Positions 37,583-45,961 of a stretch of 64,000 nucleotides of DNA are shown one piece after another. The notes below the pieces were generated by a model that worked only from the letters and a program-made list of their open reading frames with translations, was not told the origin of the DNA and ran no database searches. The stretch is from Variovorax sp. UMC13 (lineage in GTDB: Bacteria > Pseudomonadota > Gammaproteobacteria > Burkholderiales > Burkholderiaceae_C). Where the stretch lies: contig NZ_LZZW01000016.1 in NCBI RefSeq assembly GCF_014170375.1, positions 1 through 64,000 on the forward strand, given 5' to 3'. Position 1 is the first letter of the stretch, and the number at the start of each line of letters is the position of its first letter. Made by a program: the position numbers and the translations under genes.

Positions 37583-37611
37583 GTTCGGTCAGCGCGCAGC
37601 ACAAAAACATT

Positions 37612-37655
37612 CTCCAGAAGCGACGTTCCCGGTTTTTCCCGTCGTTTTTCTGGAG
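37612..37655 (+). promoter_or_regulatory. Leader hairpin that buries the ribosome binding site of the TonB receptor
   Basis: CTCCAGAA (37612-37619) pairs perfectly with TTCTGGAG (37648-37655). An inner stem joins CGACG (37621-37625) with CGTCG (37640-37644). The right outer arm contains the TGGAG ribosome site for the ATG at 37665. Folding would block initiation, so translation may depend on temperature, a ligand, a small RNA or ribosome movement. This is visible as base pairing; regulation is inference. Confidence 0.55.
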
Positions 37656-37664
37656 TTTCCCCGG

Positions 37665-39812
37665 ATGCCTCAAGTCCATCCCGGCGCAGCCTTGCCGCGC
37701 CTGTCCGCCGTCGCCCTGTGCGCCGCCAGCCTCTTCGCCTCCCCCGCCTTCGCCCAATCGGGCACCGCCGATCTCCGTGAGGTCGTGGTCACCGCCTCCG
37801 GTTCGGAGCAGGACATCAAGGACGCGCCCGCCTCCATCACCGTGATCAACCGCGCCGAGCTGCAGCAGAAGCGCTTCAACAGCCTGGCCGAGGCGCTGCA
37901 GGACGTCGAGGGCGTGGACGTGGGCGCGGCGGCCGGCAAGACCGGCGGCCTCAACATCAGCATCCGCGGCATGCCCAGCGACTACACGCTGGTGCTGATC
38001 GACGGCCGGCGCCAGAACGCCGCGGGCAACGTCACACCCAATGGCTTCACCGAGACCCAGACCAGCTTCATGCCGCCGGTGTCGGCGATCGAGCGCATCG
38101 AGGTCATCCGCGGTCCGATGTCCACGCTCTACGGTTCCGACGCGATGGGTGGCGTGATCAACATCATCACGCGCAAGGTCGGCAAGGAATGGGGCGGCTC
38201 GGTCTCGGCCGACTACACGCTGCAGGAAAGCTCGGACTTCGGCGACACCCGTTCGGGCAAGTTCTACCTGAGCGGCCCGATCCAGCAGGACCTGCTGGGC
38301 CTCGCAGTACGCGGCGCCAAGTTCAAGCGCCAGGCTTCGGACATCAGTTACCTCAACCAGCTGGGTGCCGAGGTCGCACCGGTGATGGGCGCCAACCCGG
38401 TCAAGTCGGACATCGCCAACTTCGGCGCGCGCCTGACGCTCACGCCCACGCGCGACCACGACCTGAGCCTGGACCTCGACGCCGGCCGCCAGACCTACGA
38501 CAACGCGCGCGGCCAGCTCGGCACGCTGGGCACCGGCGGCTATGCGCCCGAGCAGAAGTACGACCGCGACCAGCTCACGCTGGCCCACACCGGCCGCTAC
38601 AGCTTCGGCCGCTGGGACACCAGCTACATGGTCAACCGCACCGAGACCGTCGGCCGCACGATCCCGCCCGGCACGCCGGGCGCCGTCGCCGGTTCGCCGC
38701 GCACGCTGGAGGTCGAGAGCCGCGTGCTCGACAGCAAGCTGGTCACCGCGCTGGGTCGACATCTGGTCACCGTGGGCGGCCAGTGGTGGGAAGCCGAGAT
38801 GAAGGACGGCGTCGCGCCGCAGAGCTTCAGCTTCACGCAGAAGGCGCTGTTCCTCGAGGACGAATGGCGCATCGTCGACAGCTTCGGCCTGACCTTCGGC
38901 GCGCGCTACGACGAGCACAGCCTGTTCGGCGGCAAGCTCAGCCCGCGCATCTACGGCGTGTGGAACGCCACGCCCAACTGGACCCTGAAGGGCGGCGTGA
39001 GCAACGGCTACAAGACACCGCGCGTGGAACAGCTCGCGCCCGGCATCAACGGCTTCGGCAACCAGGGCCGCACGCCGCTGATCGGCTCGCCCAACCTCAA
39101 GCCCGAGACCAGCACCACGACCGAGATCGGCACCTACTACGACAACCTGGCCGGCTTCACCGCCAGCGCCGCGCTGTTCCACAACCAGTTCAAGGACAAG
39201 ATCACCAGCGGCCCGGGCCTGCCGAACTGCGGCTACCGGCCGTCGCCCAACCGTCCCGGCTGCGTGAGCTTCGGCAACTGGCCGGCAGTCGACACCTTCG
39301 GCCAGAGCATCAACGTGGACGAGGCCGTGACACAGGGCCTGGAATTCGCCACCCGGATCCCGCTCGACGCGGCCTGGTCGACGCGGCTGAACTACACCTA
39401 CACCCACAGCAAGCAGAAAAGCGGCCCGAACCTTGGCAAGCCCCTGACCGACACGCCCAAGCACGCCTTCAACGCCAGCCTGCACTGGCAGCCGGGCGGC
39501 GCCTTGTCGGGCTGGGTGCGGGCCGAGGTGCGCAGCGACCGCTTCCGCGACCCGGGCACCACGGCCGCCACCATCGCGGCGAAGAACGCGCTGGGCGACT
39601 ACAAGGGCTATGGCCTGCTGCACCTCGGCGGCGCCTACCAGGTCAACAAGCAGTGGACGATCAGCGCGGCGGTCTACAACCTGCTGAACAAGAACTTCAT
39701 CGACTACCGCGCCTACGCGGTGCCGGGTCAGGCCGCGCCGACCTATGGCATCCCCTACGTCAACAACGACGAAGGCCGCCGGCTGTGGGTGTCGGCGACC
39801 TACGAGTTCTAG
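37665..39812 (+). CDS. TonB-dependent outer-membrane receptor (FepA/CirA type)
   Basis: This 715-residue outer-membrane receptor imports a ligand, probably a ferric siderophore, using TonB energy. It has a signal peptide (MPQVHPGAALPRLSAVALC..., cleavage after AFA), a TonB box-like LREVVVTAS, a plug domain (about 40-170) with LNIRG-type SIRGMPSDYTLVLIDGRR and IERIEVIRGPMSTLYGSDAMGGVINIITR, and a 22-strand barrel ending with Phe (ATYEF). It resembles the ferric-enterobactin receptor group, but the ligand cannot be named. Translation may be limited by the leader hairpin at 37612-37655. Confidence 0.93.
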   Translation: MPQVHPGAALPRLSAVALCAASLFASPAFAQSGTADLREVVVTASGSEQDIKDAPASITVINRAELQQKRFNSLAEALQDVEGVDVGAAAGKTGGLNISIRGMPSDYTLVLIDGRRQNAAGNVTPNGFTETQTSFMPPVSAIERIEVIRGPMSTLYGSDAMGGVINIITRKVGKEWGGSVSADYTLQESSDFGDTRSGKFYLSGPIQQDLLGLAVRGAKFKRQASDISYLNQLGAEVAPVMGANPVKSDIANFGARLTLTPTRDHDLSLDLDAGRQTYDNARGQLGTLGTGGYAPEQKYDRDQLTLAHTGRYSFGRWDTSYMVNRTETVGRTIPPGTPGAVAGSPRTLEVESRVLDSKLVTALGRHLVTVGGQWWEAEMKDGVAPQSFSFTQKALFLEDEWRIVDSFGLTFGARYDEHSLFGGKLSPRIYGVWNATPNWTLKGGVSNGYKTPRVEQLAPGINGFGNQGRTPLIGSPNLKPETSTTTEIGTYYDNLAGFTASAALFHNQFKDKITSGPGLPNCGYRPSPNRPGCVSFGNWPAVDTFGQSINVDEAVTQGLEFATRIPLDAAWSTRLNYTYTHSKQKSGPNLGKPLTDTPKHAFNASLHWQPGGALSGWVRAEVRSDRFRDPGTTAATIAAKNALGDYKGYGLLHLGGAYQVNKQWTISAAVYNLLNKNFIDYRAYAVPGQAAPTYGIPYVNNDEGRRLWVSATYEF

Positions 39813-39828
39813 GAAAAAGAGAAGAAGG

Positions 39829-39848
39829 CGCGGGGCCTCGGCCCCGCG
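39829..39848 (-). terminator. Terminator hairpin between the TonB receptor and the Rrf2 gene
   Basis: CGCGGGGCC and GGCCCCGCG pair over 9 bp with a TC loop. On the minus strand a pyrimidine tract with five T residues follows within 15 bases, so it mainly serves the leftward Rrf2-type gene. It may also stop rightward transcription by structure. Confidence 0.6.
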
Positions 39849-39855
39849 GACACCG

Positions 39856-40383
39856 TCAGCTGGCGATGCCGAAGCGCGCCAGCTCGAACACCGAGTTGGG
39901 CGCGTTGGGGCGCGAGGGCTTGACCACCGCACGTACCGGCTCGGGCCGCTTGAGCGGCTCGGTGTGCAGCTGCACGCCCAGCGCGATCTGGTCGTCGACC
40001 AGCTTCTGCAGATGCACCGAGTCGAGGAACTCCACCACCTTGCGGCTCAGCGAATCCCACAGCTCCGGCGTGGCGCAGCGCTGCACGTCCTCGCCCGGCG
40101 CGGCGGCCGCGCGGCTCTCGACCGACGGGCCGTCGACCGCGAACAGGATGTCGGCCACGGTGATCGACGCCGCCTCGCGGCCCAGGCCGTAGCCGCCGCC
40201 CGGCCCGCGGGTGGAAGCCACCAGGCCGTGCCGGCGCAGGTCGGCGAACATCTGCTCGAGGTAGGACAGCGAAATGCGCTGCCGGCGGCTGAGCACGGCC
40301 AGCGAGATGGGGCCGACCTTGCGGTGCAGTGCCACGTCGATCATGGCGACGACGGCGAGACGTCCTTTGGTGCTGAGGCGCAT
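39856..40383 (-). CDS. Rrf2/IscR-like regulator lacking most iron-sulfur ligands
   Basis: This 175-residue winged-helix regulator is clearly related to IscR: MRLSTKGRLAVVAMIDVALH, SYLEQMFADLRRHGLVASTRGPGGGY and the DSVHLQKLVDD helix. In IscR three cysteines and one histidine hold a [2Fe-2S] cluster. Here only Cys103 (QRCATPELW) remains; the positions of the first two cysteines are replaced within [11 protein letters not shown], and the His position is Pro/Glu. So it likely binds DNA without a cluster or senses through another route. The next gene on the same strand upstream is a BI-1/YccA protein 60 bases away. Confidence 0.88.
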   Translation of the reverse strand: MRLSTKGRLAVVAMIDVALHRKVGPISLAVLSRRQRISLSYLEQMFADLRRHGLVASTRGPGGGYGLGREAASITVADILFAVDGPSVESRAAAAPGEDVQRCATPELWDSLSRKVVEFLDSVHLQKLVDDQIALGVQLHTEPLKRPEPVRAVVKPSRPNAPNSVFELARFGIAS

Positions 40384-40443
40384 GGTGTTCTCCTAGGTTT
40401 AGTTGTCGTGGTTCTGCTCAATGAACTCGAATGGCTGGAACGT

Positions 40444-41136
40444 TCACTCGTCGCGGCCGCCGGCCAGGCCGAGCAGGGCCAGCAGCGACTGGAAGACGTT
40501 GTAGATGCTGAGGTAGACGCCCAGCGTGGCCGAGATGTAGTTGGTCTCGTAGCCGTCCTTCACGCGCTTGAGGTCGTGCAGGATGAAGGCCGAGAAGATG
40601 CCGATGGCCAGCACCGACAGCGTGATCATCAGCGCGCTCGACTGGATGAAGAAATTGGCGATGCCGGCCACCAGCAGCAGGATCACGCCGATGAAGAGCC
40701 ACTTGCCCATGGCCGACAGGTCGCGCTGGATCACCGACGACAGCGTCGCCATGCCCAGGAAGACCGCGCCGGTGCCGGCGAAGGCCGTCATCACCAGGCT
40801 GGCGCCGTTGGACAGGCCCAGCACCGTGCCGACCAGGCGCGAGAGCATCAGGCCCATGAAGAAGGTGAAGGCCAGCAGCACCGGCACGCCGGCGGCCGAG
40901 TTCTTGGTCTTCTCGATCGCGAACATGAAGCCGAAGGCGCCGCCCAGGAACACGATCATGCCGATGCCCGGGGACATGGCGCGCGTGATGCCGGTGGCCA
41001 CGCCCAGCCAGGCGCCCAGCACCGTGGGCACCATCGACAGGGCCAGCAGCCAGTAGGTGTTGCGCAGCACCTGGTTGCGCTGCGCGGAGGTGGTCGGCGC
41101 GCCGTAAGCGCCGTAGCGGGAGATCGTCTCGTTCAT
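40444..41136 (-). CDS. Bax inhibitor-1/YccA family membrane protein
   Basis: This 230-residue inner-membrane protein has seven helices and belongs to the BI-1 (TMBIM) family, whose bacterial members such as YccA modulate the FtsH protease or leak calcium. The N-terminus is short and soluble (MNETISRYGAYGAPTTSAQRN), then helices begin at about 26. Family features are the GLMLSRLVGTVLGLSNG region and the C-terminal LHDLKRVKDGYETNYISATLGVYLSIYNVF segment with the conserved acidic residues of the pore. The upstream region is shared with divergent nhaR. Confidence 0.92.
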   Translation of the reverse strand: MNETISRYGAYGAPTTSAQRNQVLRNTYWLLALSMVPTVLGAWLGVATGITRAMSPGIGMIVFLGGAFGFMFAIEKTKNSAAGVPVLLAFTFFMGLMLSRLVGTVLGLSNGASLVMTAFAGTGAVFLGMATLSSVIQRDLSAMGKWLFIGVILLLVAGIANFFIQSSALMITLSVLAIGIFSAFILHDLKRVKDGYETNYISATLGVYLSIYNVFQSLLALLGLAGGRDE

Positions 41137-41272
41137 GTGGATGTCCTGGTTGAAAGCACGCGGGCGAAAAAGGGGGAAGCGTCGCTTTGCACTCTAGGGC
41201 CTTCAAGCCTTCGAGAAAAGTCGTATTTTCGGCATCGTCCCTTCGTTATTTGTTTACTATGGAAGCGACGCC

Positions 41273-42169
41273 ATGAATTTCAAGCACCTCTATTACTTCT
41301 GGGCGGCCGCCAAGGCCGGCGGCATCGTGCGGGCCGGGGAGCAGCTGCACATCACGCCGCAAACCCTGTCCACGCAGATCAAGTTACTGGAAGAGTCGCT
41401 GGGCTGCCATTTGTTCCAGAAAAGTGGCCGCGGCGTCGAATTAACGCCAGAAGGACGCACGGCGCTCAGTTATGCCGACCAAATCTTCTCGTTGGGCGCA
41501 GAACTCGAGGCGGCCGTGGGCAACCGGCGATCGGGGGTGCGCACGCTCAATTTCCGCGTCGGCATTGCGGACGCGGTGCCCAAGGCCATCGCCTACCGGC
41601 TGCTCGAGCCGGCCCTGGCGATCCCGGAACAGGTGCGGCTGATCTGCCACGAGGGGCATTTCCGCGACCTGCTGGGCCAGCTGTCGGTGCAGCGGCTCGA
41701 CCTGGTGATCGCGAACGAGGCGATGGGCAAGCAGACCAGCGTCAAGGCCTTCAACCACACGCTGGGCACCACGGCCATGACCTTCTTCGCCACGCCGGCC
41801 CTGCACGCTGCGCTGGAAGGCGGTTTTCCGCAGTGCCTGGACGGCGCGCCGATGCTGATTCCGGGCTCGGCCTCGGCCATGCGCCAGCGGCTCGACCTCT
41901 GGCTGGCCGAGCATGCGCTGCGGCCGCGGCTGATCGGGGAGTTCGACGATGCCGCGCTGCTCAAGGCCTTCGGCGGCGAAGGGCGCGGCGTGTTCATGTC
42001 ACCCACGGTGCTCGAGGACGAGACCTGTGCGCAATACGGGGTGAAGGTGCTGGGGCGGGCCTCGGAACTGGTCGAAGAGTTCTTCGGCATCTCGGTCGAG
42101 CGCCGGATCACGCACCCCTGCGTGGCGGCCATCACGCGCGCGGCGCGACAGCAGTTCTCTCGCAAGTGA
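41273..42169 (+). CDS. nhaR: LysR-family transcriptional activator NhaR
   Basis: NhaR activates sodium/proton antiporter and other stress genes in response to sodium. The 298-residue protein matches the E. coli length. The N-terminal helix-turn-helix begins MNFKHLYYFWAAAKAGGIV with LHITPQTLSTQIKLLE. The effector domain contains MLIPGSASAMRQRLDLW and LIGEFDDAALLKAFGGEGRG, which closely match E. coli NhaR. GGAAG at 41261-41265 serves as ribosome site. No nhaA antiporter gene is adjacent, so the target lies elsewhere; the divergent BI-1 gene may also be regulated. Confidence 0.9.
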   Translation: MNFKHLYYFWAAAKAGGIVRAGEQLHITPQTLSTQIKLLEESLGCHLFQKSGRGVELTPEGRTALSYADQIFSLGAELEAAVGNRRSGVRTLNFRVGIADAVPKAIAYRLLEPALAIPEQVRLICHEGHFRDLLGQLSVQRLDLVIANEAMGKQTSVKAFNHTLGTTAMTFFATPALHAALEGGFPQCLDGAPMLIPGSASAMRQRLDLWLAEHALRPRLIGEFDDAALLKAFGGEGRGVFMSPTVLEDETCAQYGVKVLGRASELVEEFFGISVERRITHPCVAAITRAARQQFSRK

Positions 42170-42182
42170 CAGTGAGCGCGCG

Positions 42183-42368
42183 CTAGCTCAGGAAGAAGTG
42201 ATAGGCGGCGCTGAGGCCGATGACCACGGCGGCGAACACCGCCAGGCGCACCCACGGCGAACCGCTCGGGCGCGCGCGCTGGATGGGGGTCGACGGGCTC
42301 AGGCTGGCAAAGCGGGTGTCGGGCTTTTCCTTGGCCCAGTCGTAGAAGTTGTCACGCTCGGTATTCAT
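42183..42368 (-). CDS. Small single-pass membrane protein
   Basis: This 61-residue protein starts MNTERDNFYDWAKEKPDTRF, a polar acidic/basic N-terminal half, and ends with one hydrophobic helix (about residues 41-59, VRLAVFAAVVIGLSAAYHFF). I do not recognise a family. It probably sits in the inner membrane with its N-terminus in the cytoplasm. Its start codon lies 7 bases after a TACAAT -10 element (42376-42381 on the minus strand), so the transcript may be nearly leaderless; no ribosome site is visible. Confidence 0.65.
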   Translation of the reverse strand: MNTERDNFYDWAKEKPDTRFASLSPSTPIQRARPSGSPWVRLAVFAAVVIGLSAAYHFFLS

Positions 42369-42375
42369 GTAAGCT

Positions 42376-42381
42376 ATTGTA
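42376..42381 (-). promoter_or_regulatory. -10 element of the small membrane protein gene
   Basis: TACAAT on the minus strand lies in an AT-rich stretch between divergent genes. The predicted start of transcription, about 42369, is immediately before the ATG at 42368. The -35 is weak. Confidence 0.45.
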
Positions 42382-42429
42382 TTAACACTAGTACCTTTGT
42401 TTCACAGAACAAACCCGGGAAACTGTGCA

Positions 42430-44391
42430 ATGCACACGCTTTTGCGTTCGGCCTCACGCGCCCTCCCGCTTCTGCTGGCCTGGGGAGTGCAGGCCGCGCC
42501 GGCGGCGCCCGCGGACGCACTGGCCGACCCGGCCGCCTACCGCGCGATGGCGGCCCGCATGGGCACCGACGACGGCATCGTCTTCCGCTACGGCCTGCCT
42601 TCGACCGCGCCGGTCACTGGCACCACCCACCCCGGTCCGCGGCCCAGCAGGAGCTACCGCACGCTGTCGATCCAGCGCGCTGAAGTCCAGGTCGACGGCC
42701 TGAAGGGCGACCGCGGCTGCGGCGCCGAGGGCTGGTGCGGCGAGTACCAGATCGGCAAGCGGCTGACCGGGGCAGCGGGCGACTACGCCTCCAGCATCGC
42801 CAACGTCGCCTACCTGCCCGACCCCGCGCCCGCGGGCCGGCAGAAGGCCTACGGCCTCGCCAGCCTGCAGGTCAACGGCATCGCGCACAACGTGGTCAGC
42901 TGGAAGCCCGAGGTCAGCTGGACCACCTACACCGGCGCCGACAGCGGCTGGAACGACGAGAACACCAAGCGCTTCTCCGGCGACCAGCGCGGCTCGCCGA
43001 TCGGCACCGTGCCGATGGACCAGCGCCCGGTCGCGGCGGCGCGCGGCTACGGCCGCGGCGGCTGGGTGAACAACACGCTCACCGTCTTCGCCAACGGCTG
43101 GATCCTCAGCGCCGGCTCGAACACCTCGCACAACTTCGTCAAGCTCAAGCTGCCGGCCGGCAAGACGCCGACCGCGCTGGCGATCACCAACAGCGGCGAG
43201 TTCGCGCTGGTGGCCGTCTGGGACACGGCCGCGCTCAAGGGCCAGGTCGCGGTGATCGCGCTGACCGACGGATGCCAGGGCTGCGAAACCCTGCCGGCCG
43301 CGCAGTGGGAAGCGAACTGGGGCAGCCACCGCGACCGCTACCCGGGCCTGCCCGGCCTGGGCAACTACCTGGGGGCCAAGCTGCTGGGCTTCGTCGACCT
43401 GCCCGCGGGCATGAAGGCGCCGACCGAGATCAGCGCGAGCACCGGCAAGCCCGACGCCGACTACCAGCGCGTGCGCAACTTCTTCACCGAGCACATCCAG
43501 ACCGCGGCGCAACGCCGGCGCTACCTCGACGGCGACTTGGCCGACGCCATCGCGCGCACCGGCATGGCGGTGGTGATCTCCAGATCGGAACGCAAGGCCG
43601 CCTTCATCGACCTCGGCCCGCTGCTGCGCTTCTACCGCCAGCAGTACTTCGCCGGGACCCAGGCCGACTTCGACGCGCTGCTGCGCCAACGCGGCGACGG
43701 CCCGGCCCAGTTCCCGCCAGTCTTCGCGCAGGCGCCCGCGCAGCGGCCGGTGGTGGTGAAGGTGGTCGACCTGCCGCAGCCGCCAACCGCCGTCAAGCTC
43801 TCGCTGCAGGCGCCGCATCGCGCCTACATCGCGACAGAGGAAGGCCTGCTGCGCGTGTTCACGCTGGGCGACCGCTATCTCGACCCGCGCGGCAGCGCAC
43901 GGGGCGCACCCGAGGACATCCGCGAGCGCTTCAGCGTCGCGGTCGGCGCCAACCCGACCAGCATCGCCTACCTGAAGGAGAAGGCCACGCACGGGCGCAG
44001 CGCGCTCTACGGCGACCGCCAGCCCGAGGACCATCTGTGGGTGCTGTCGCGCGCCGAACGCAAGGCCACGCTGCTGCAGTTCGACGCCGCCCGGACCACC
44101 GCCCGGCCCTTGCTCACGCTGCAGGACAGCCGCATGGGCGACGCGATCGCGATCGAGGACGTGGACAACCACGGCACCGAGAGCTACCTGCTCACGGTCG
44201 CCGACTACAGCGGCCGCACGGTGCGCAACTACGCCTACGGGCCGGTCGTGATGTGGACCTACGATCCGGCCACCGCGGCCTGTCCGCGACCCTTGGGCTG
44301 CGCGCTGCAGCAGGGGCAGCCCTTCGAGTACGACGGCGGCTACACCCTGCCCGGCCGACCCTTCGCCATCAGCGGCAGCAACATCAACTGA
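42430..44391 (+). CDS. Large secreted protein of unknown function
   Basis: I do not recognise this 653-residue protein. It has a signal peptide (MHTLLRSASRALPLLLAWGVQA, cleavage near AAP-AA) and a mature region with many beta-type segments: NGWILSAGSNTSHNFVKLKLP, GEFALVAVWDTAALKGQVAVIAL, and PTAVKLSLQAPHRAYIATEEGLLRVFTLG (described here, each cut by motif limits). These resemble repeated blades of a periplasmic propeller. Two Cys pairs (GCGAEGWCG and DGCQGC) may form disulfides. An alternative ATG at 42397 adds 11 residues and is less likely. The location beside nhaR and a cyclase gives no functional clue. Confidence 0.65.
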   Translation: MHTLLRSASRALPLLLAWGVQAAPAAPADALADPAAYRAMAARMGTDDGIVFRYGLPSTAPVTGTTHPGPRPSRSYRTLSIQRAEVQVDGLKGDRGCGAEGWCGEYQIGKRLTGAAGDYASSIANVAYLPDPAPAGRQKAYGLASLQVNGIAHNVVSWKPEVSWTTYTGADSGWNDENTKRFSGDQRGSPIGTVPMDQRPVAAARGYGRGGWVNNTLTVFANGWILSAGSNTSHNFVKLKLPAGKTPTALAITNSGEFALVAVWDTAALKGQVAVIALTDGCQGCETLPAAQWEANWGSHRDRYPGLPGLGNYLGAKLLGFVDLPAGMKAPTEISASTGKPDADYQRVRNFFTEHIQTAAQRRRYLDGDLADAIARTGMAVVISRSERKAAFIDLGPLLRFYRQQYFAGTQADFDALLRQRGDGPAQFPPVFAQAPAQRPVVVKVVDLPQPPTAVKLSLQAPHRAYIATEEGLLRVFTLGDRYLDPRGSARGAPEDIRERFSVAVGANPTSIAYLKEKATHGRSALYGDRQPEDHLWVLSRAERKATLLQFDAARTTARPLLTLQDSRMGDAIAIEDVDNHGTESYLLTVADYSGRTVRNYAYGPVVMWTYDPATAACPRPLGCALQQGQPFEYDGGYTLPGRPFAISGSNIN

Positions 44392-44410
44392 GCCGCCGGC
44401 GGGCCGGGGC

Positions 44411-45889
44411 TCAGTCGACCGCCGCCGTCTCGTCCGACCAGAAGCGGTAGACGTTGCGGCCCGCGCGCTTGGCCGCGTACATCGTCAGGTCGGCGTTCTT
44501 GATCAGCGCGTTCACGTCCGCGCAGTCCGGTCCGTACATCGCGATGCCGATGCTGGCCGAGATCGCGCAGTCGTGCTCGAGCACCTTGAAGGGCGTTGCG
44601 GCGGCCAGCAGGATGCGCTGCGCGACGGTCTCGATGTCGCCCCGGCCGGCGAAGTCGTCGACGATCACCACGAACTCGTCGCCGCCCAGGCGCGCGGCCG
44701 TGTCGGACATGCGCAGGCTGCGGCCCAGCCGCTGCGCGAAGGCCGCCAGCAGCGCGTCGCCCACCTCGTGGCCCAGCGAATCGTTGACCGCCTTGAAACC
44801 GTCGAGGTCGATGAACAACAGCGCCAGCGGCGACCCGCGCTGCGCCTTGCCGACCGCATGGCGCAGCAGCTGCATCAGCAGGTTGCGGTTGGGCAGGCCG
44901 GTCAGCACATCGAAGTGCGCCAGCTGCCGGATCTGGTCCTCGGAGGCCTTGCGCTGCGTGATGTCCATCACCGTGCCGCGCAGCAGCTGGCCGCCGCCTT
45001 CCGCATGGGCGGCCGGCTGCGCCAGTGCGTGCACCCAGCGCACCGCGCCCGAGGGGAGCGAGATGCGGTACTCGGTATCGAATTCCTTGCCCTCGCCCAG
45101 CGCGCGGTCGATCAGGCGCATGTAGCGCTCGCGGTCTTCCTCGTGCACCAGCGAGCGGAAGTCCGCGCCGGCCATGCCGCGGTCGAGGGGGTCGAGCCCG
45201 AAGATGCGGAAGGTCTCCTTCGACCAGGCGGCCTCGCGGGTCACGGGGTCGAAGCTCCAGCTGCCGAAGTGGGCCAGGCGCTGCGCCTCGGCCAGCATGC
45301 GCTCACTTTCCGAGACGGCGCGGAAGGCCGCCTTGAGCTGCTCGCGCAGCGCGCTGATGTGGCCGCCCATCATCGCGAACCAGGGCATGACGACCGCGAA
45401 CACCAGCAGCTGCAGCCACTCGAGCTGCATGTCGAGGGCCTGCGGCTTGAACAGCTTCAGCAGCCCCAGCACCGCCGCATAGCCGACGACGCTGCCCAGG
45501 GCATAGGTCATGAGCGCGGGCGTGCGCAGGCGCAGCGCGCCGAACAGGCTGACCATCGCCAGCAGCACCAGGAACATCGCGCGGCCACCGTCCGCCGCAA
45601 AGGCACCGCCCAGCAGCGTGAGGGCCGCGGCGCTCATCTGCGCCACGGTCATGCTCGGATCGACGAGCGTGCGGTTCCATGCGCTGCGGAAGGCCAGGTA
45701 GAAGACCCCCACCCAGCCGAGGATGACGCCCAGGATCAGCAGCAGGGGCTGCAGGTGCAGCATGCCCAGCCCGTGCCACACCACCAGCAGCAGGATGACC
45801 AGCAGGCTGGTGCCGACGGCGATGCGATAGCTTTGCAATCGAAGGTCCTGTCTTGCGTGTTCAGGTTCGGAGAGAGAGGGCGTGTGCAT
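44411..45889 (-). CDS. Membrane-bound diguanylate cyclase with PAS sensor
   Basis: This 492-residue protein makes the second messenger cyclic di-GMP. Its N-terminal 190 residues hold about six membrane helices (first at 24-45). A PAS domain follows (about 215-315) with FGSWSFDP and the PAC end GTVMDITQRKASEDQ. The GGDEF domain (about 335-485) has the active-site GGDEF at 402-406 and an inhibitory I-site RMSD at 393-396, five residues before it, so product feedback inhibition is expected. Neither EAL nor HD-GYP is present. It converges on the secreted unknown protein and is not obviously part of an operon. Confidence 0.93.
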   Translation of the reverse strand: MHTPSLSEPEHARQDLRLQSYRIAVGTSLLVILLLVVWHGLGMLHLQPLLLILGVILGWVGVFYLAFRSAWNRTLVDPSMTVAQMSAAALTLLGGAFAADGGRAMFLVLLAMVSLFGALRLRTPALMTYALGSVVGYAAVLGLLKLFKPQALDMQLEWLQLLVFAVVMPWFAMMGGHISALREQLKAAFRAVSESERMLAEAQRLAHFGSWSFDPVTREAAWSKETFRIFGLDPLDRGMAGADFRSLVHEEDRERYMRLIDRALGEGKEFDTEYRISLPSGAVRWVHALAQPAAHAEGGGQLLRGTVMDITQRKASEDQIRQLAHFDVLTGLPNRNLLMQLLRHAVGKAQRGSPLALLFIDLDGFKAVNDSLGHEVGDALLAAFAQRLGRSLRMSDTAARLGGDEFVVIVDDFAGRGDIETVAQRILLAAATPFKVLEHDCAISASIGIAMYGPDCADVNALIKNADLTMYAAKRAGRNVYRFWSDETAAVD

Positions 45890-45961
45890 GACGGGGTGGT
45901 CGCGCGCGAAAAGGAAAGGGCTGAACTCTAACGTTCCGCCGCGACCGCGGCCCCGACGGTC

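Noticed and set aside
37540..37600. Possible Fur box before the TonB receptor
   Set aside because: The AT-rich stretch has GCAAATGCGAA-like sequence but does not fit the three-hexamer pattern well enough.
41221..41272. TACTAT at 41255-41260 as the nhaR -10
   Set aside because: It would place the transcription start within the ribosome site and no -35 lies at a proper distance.
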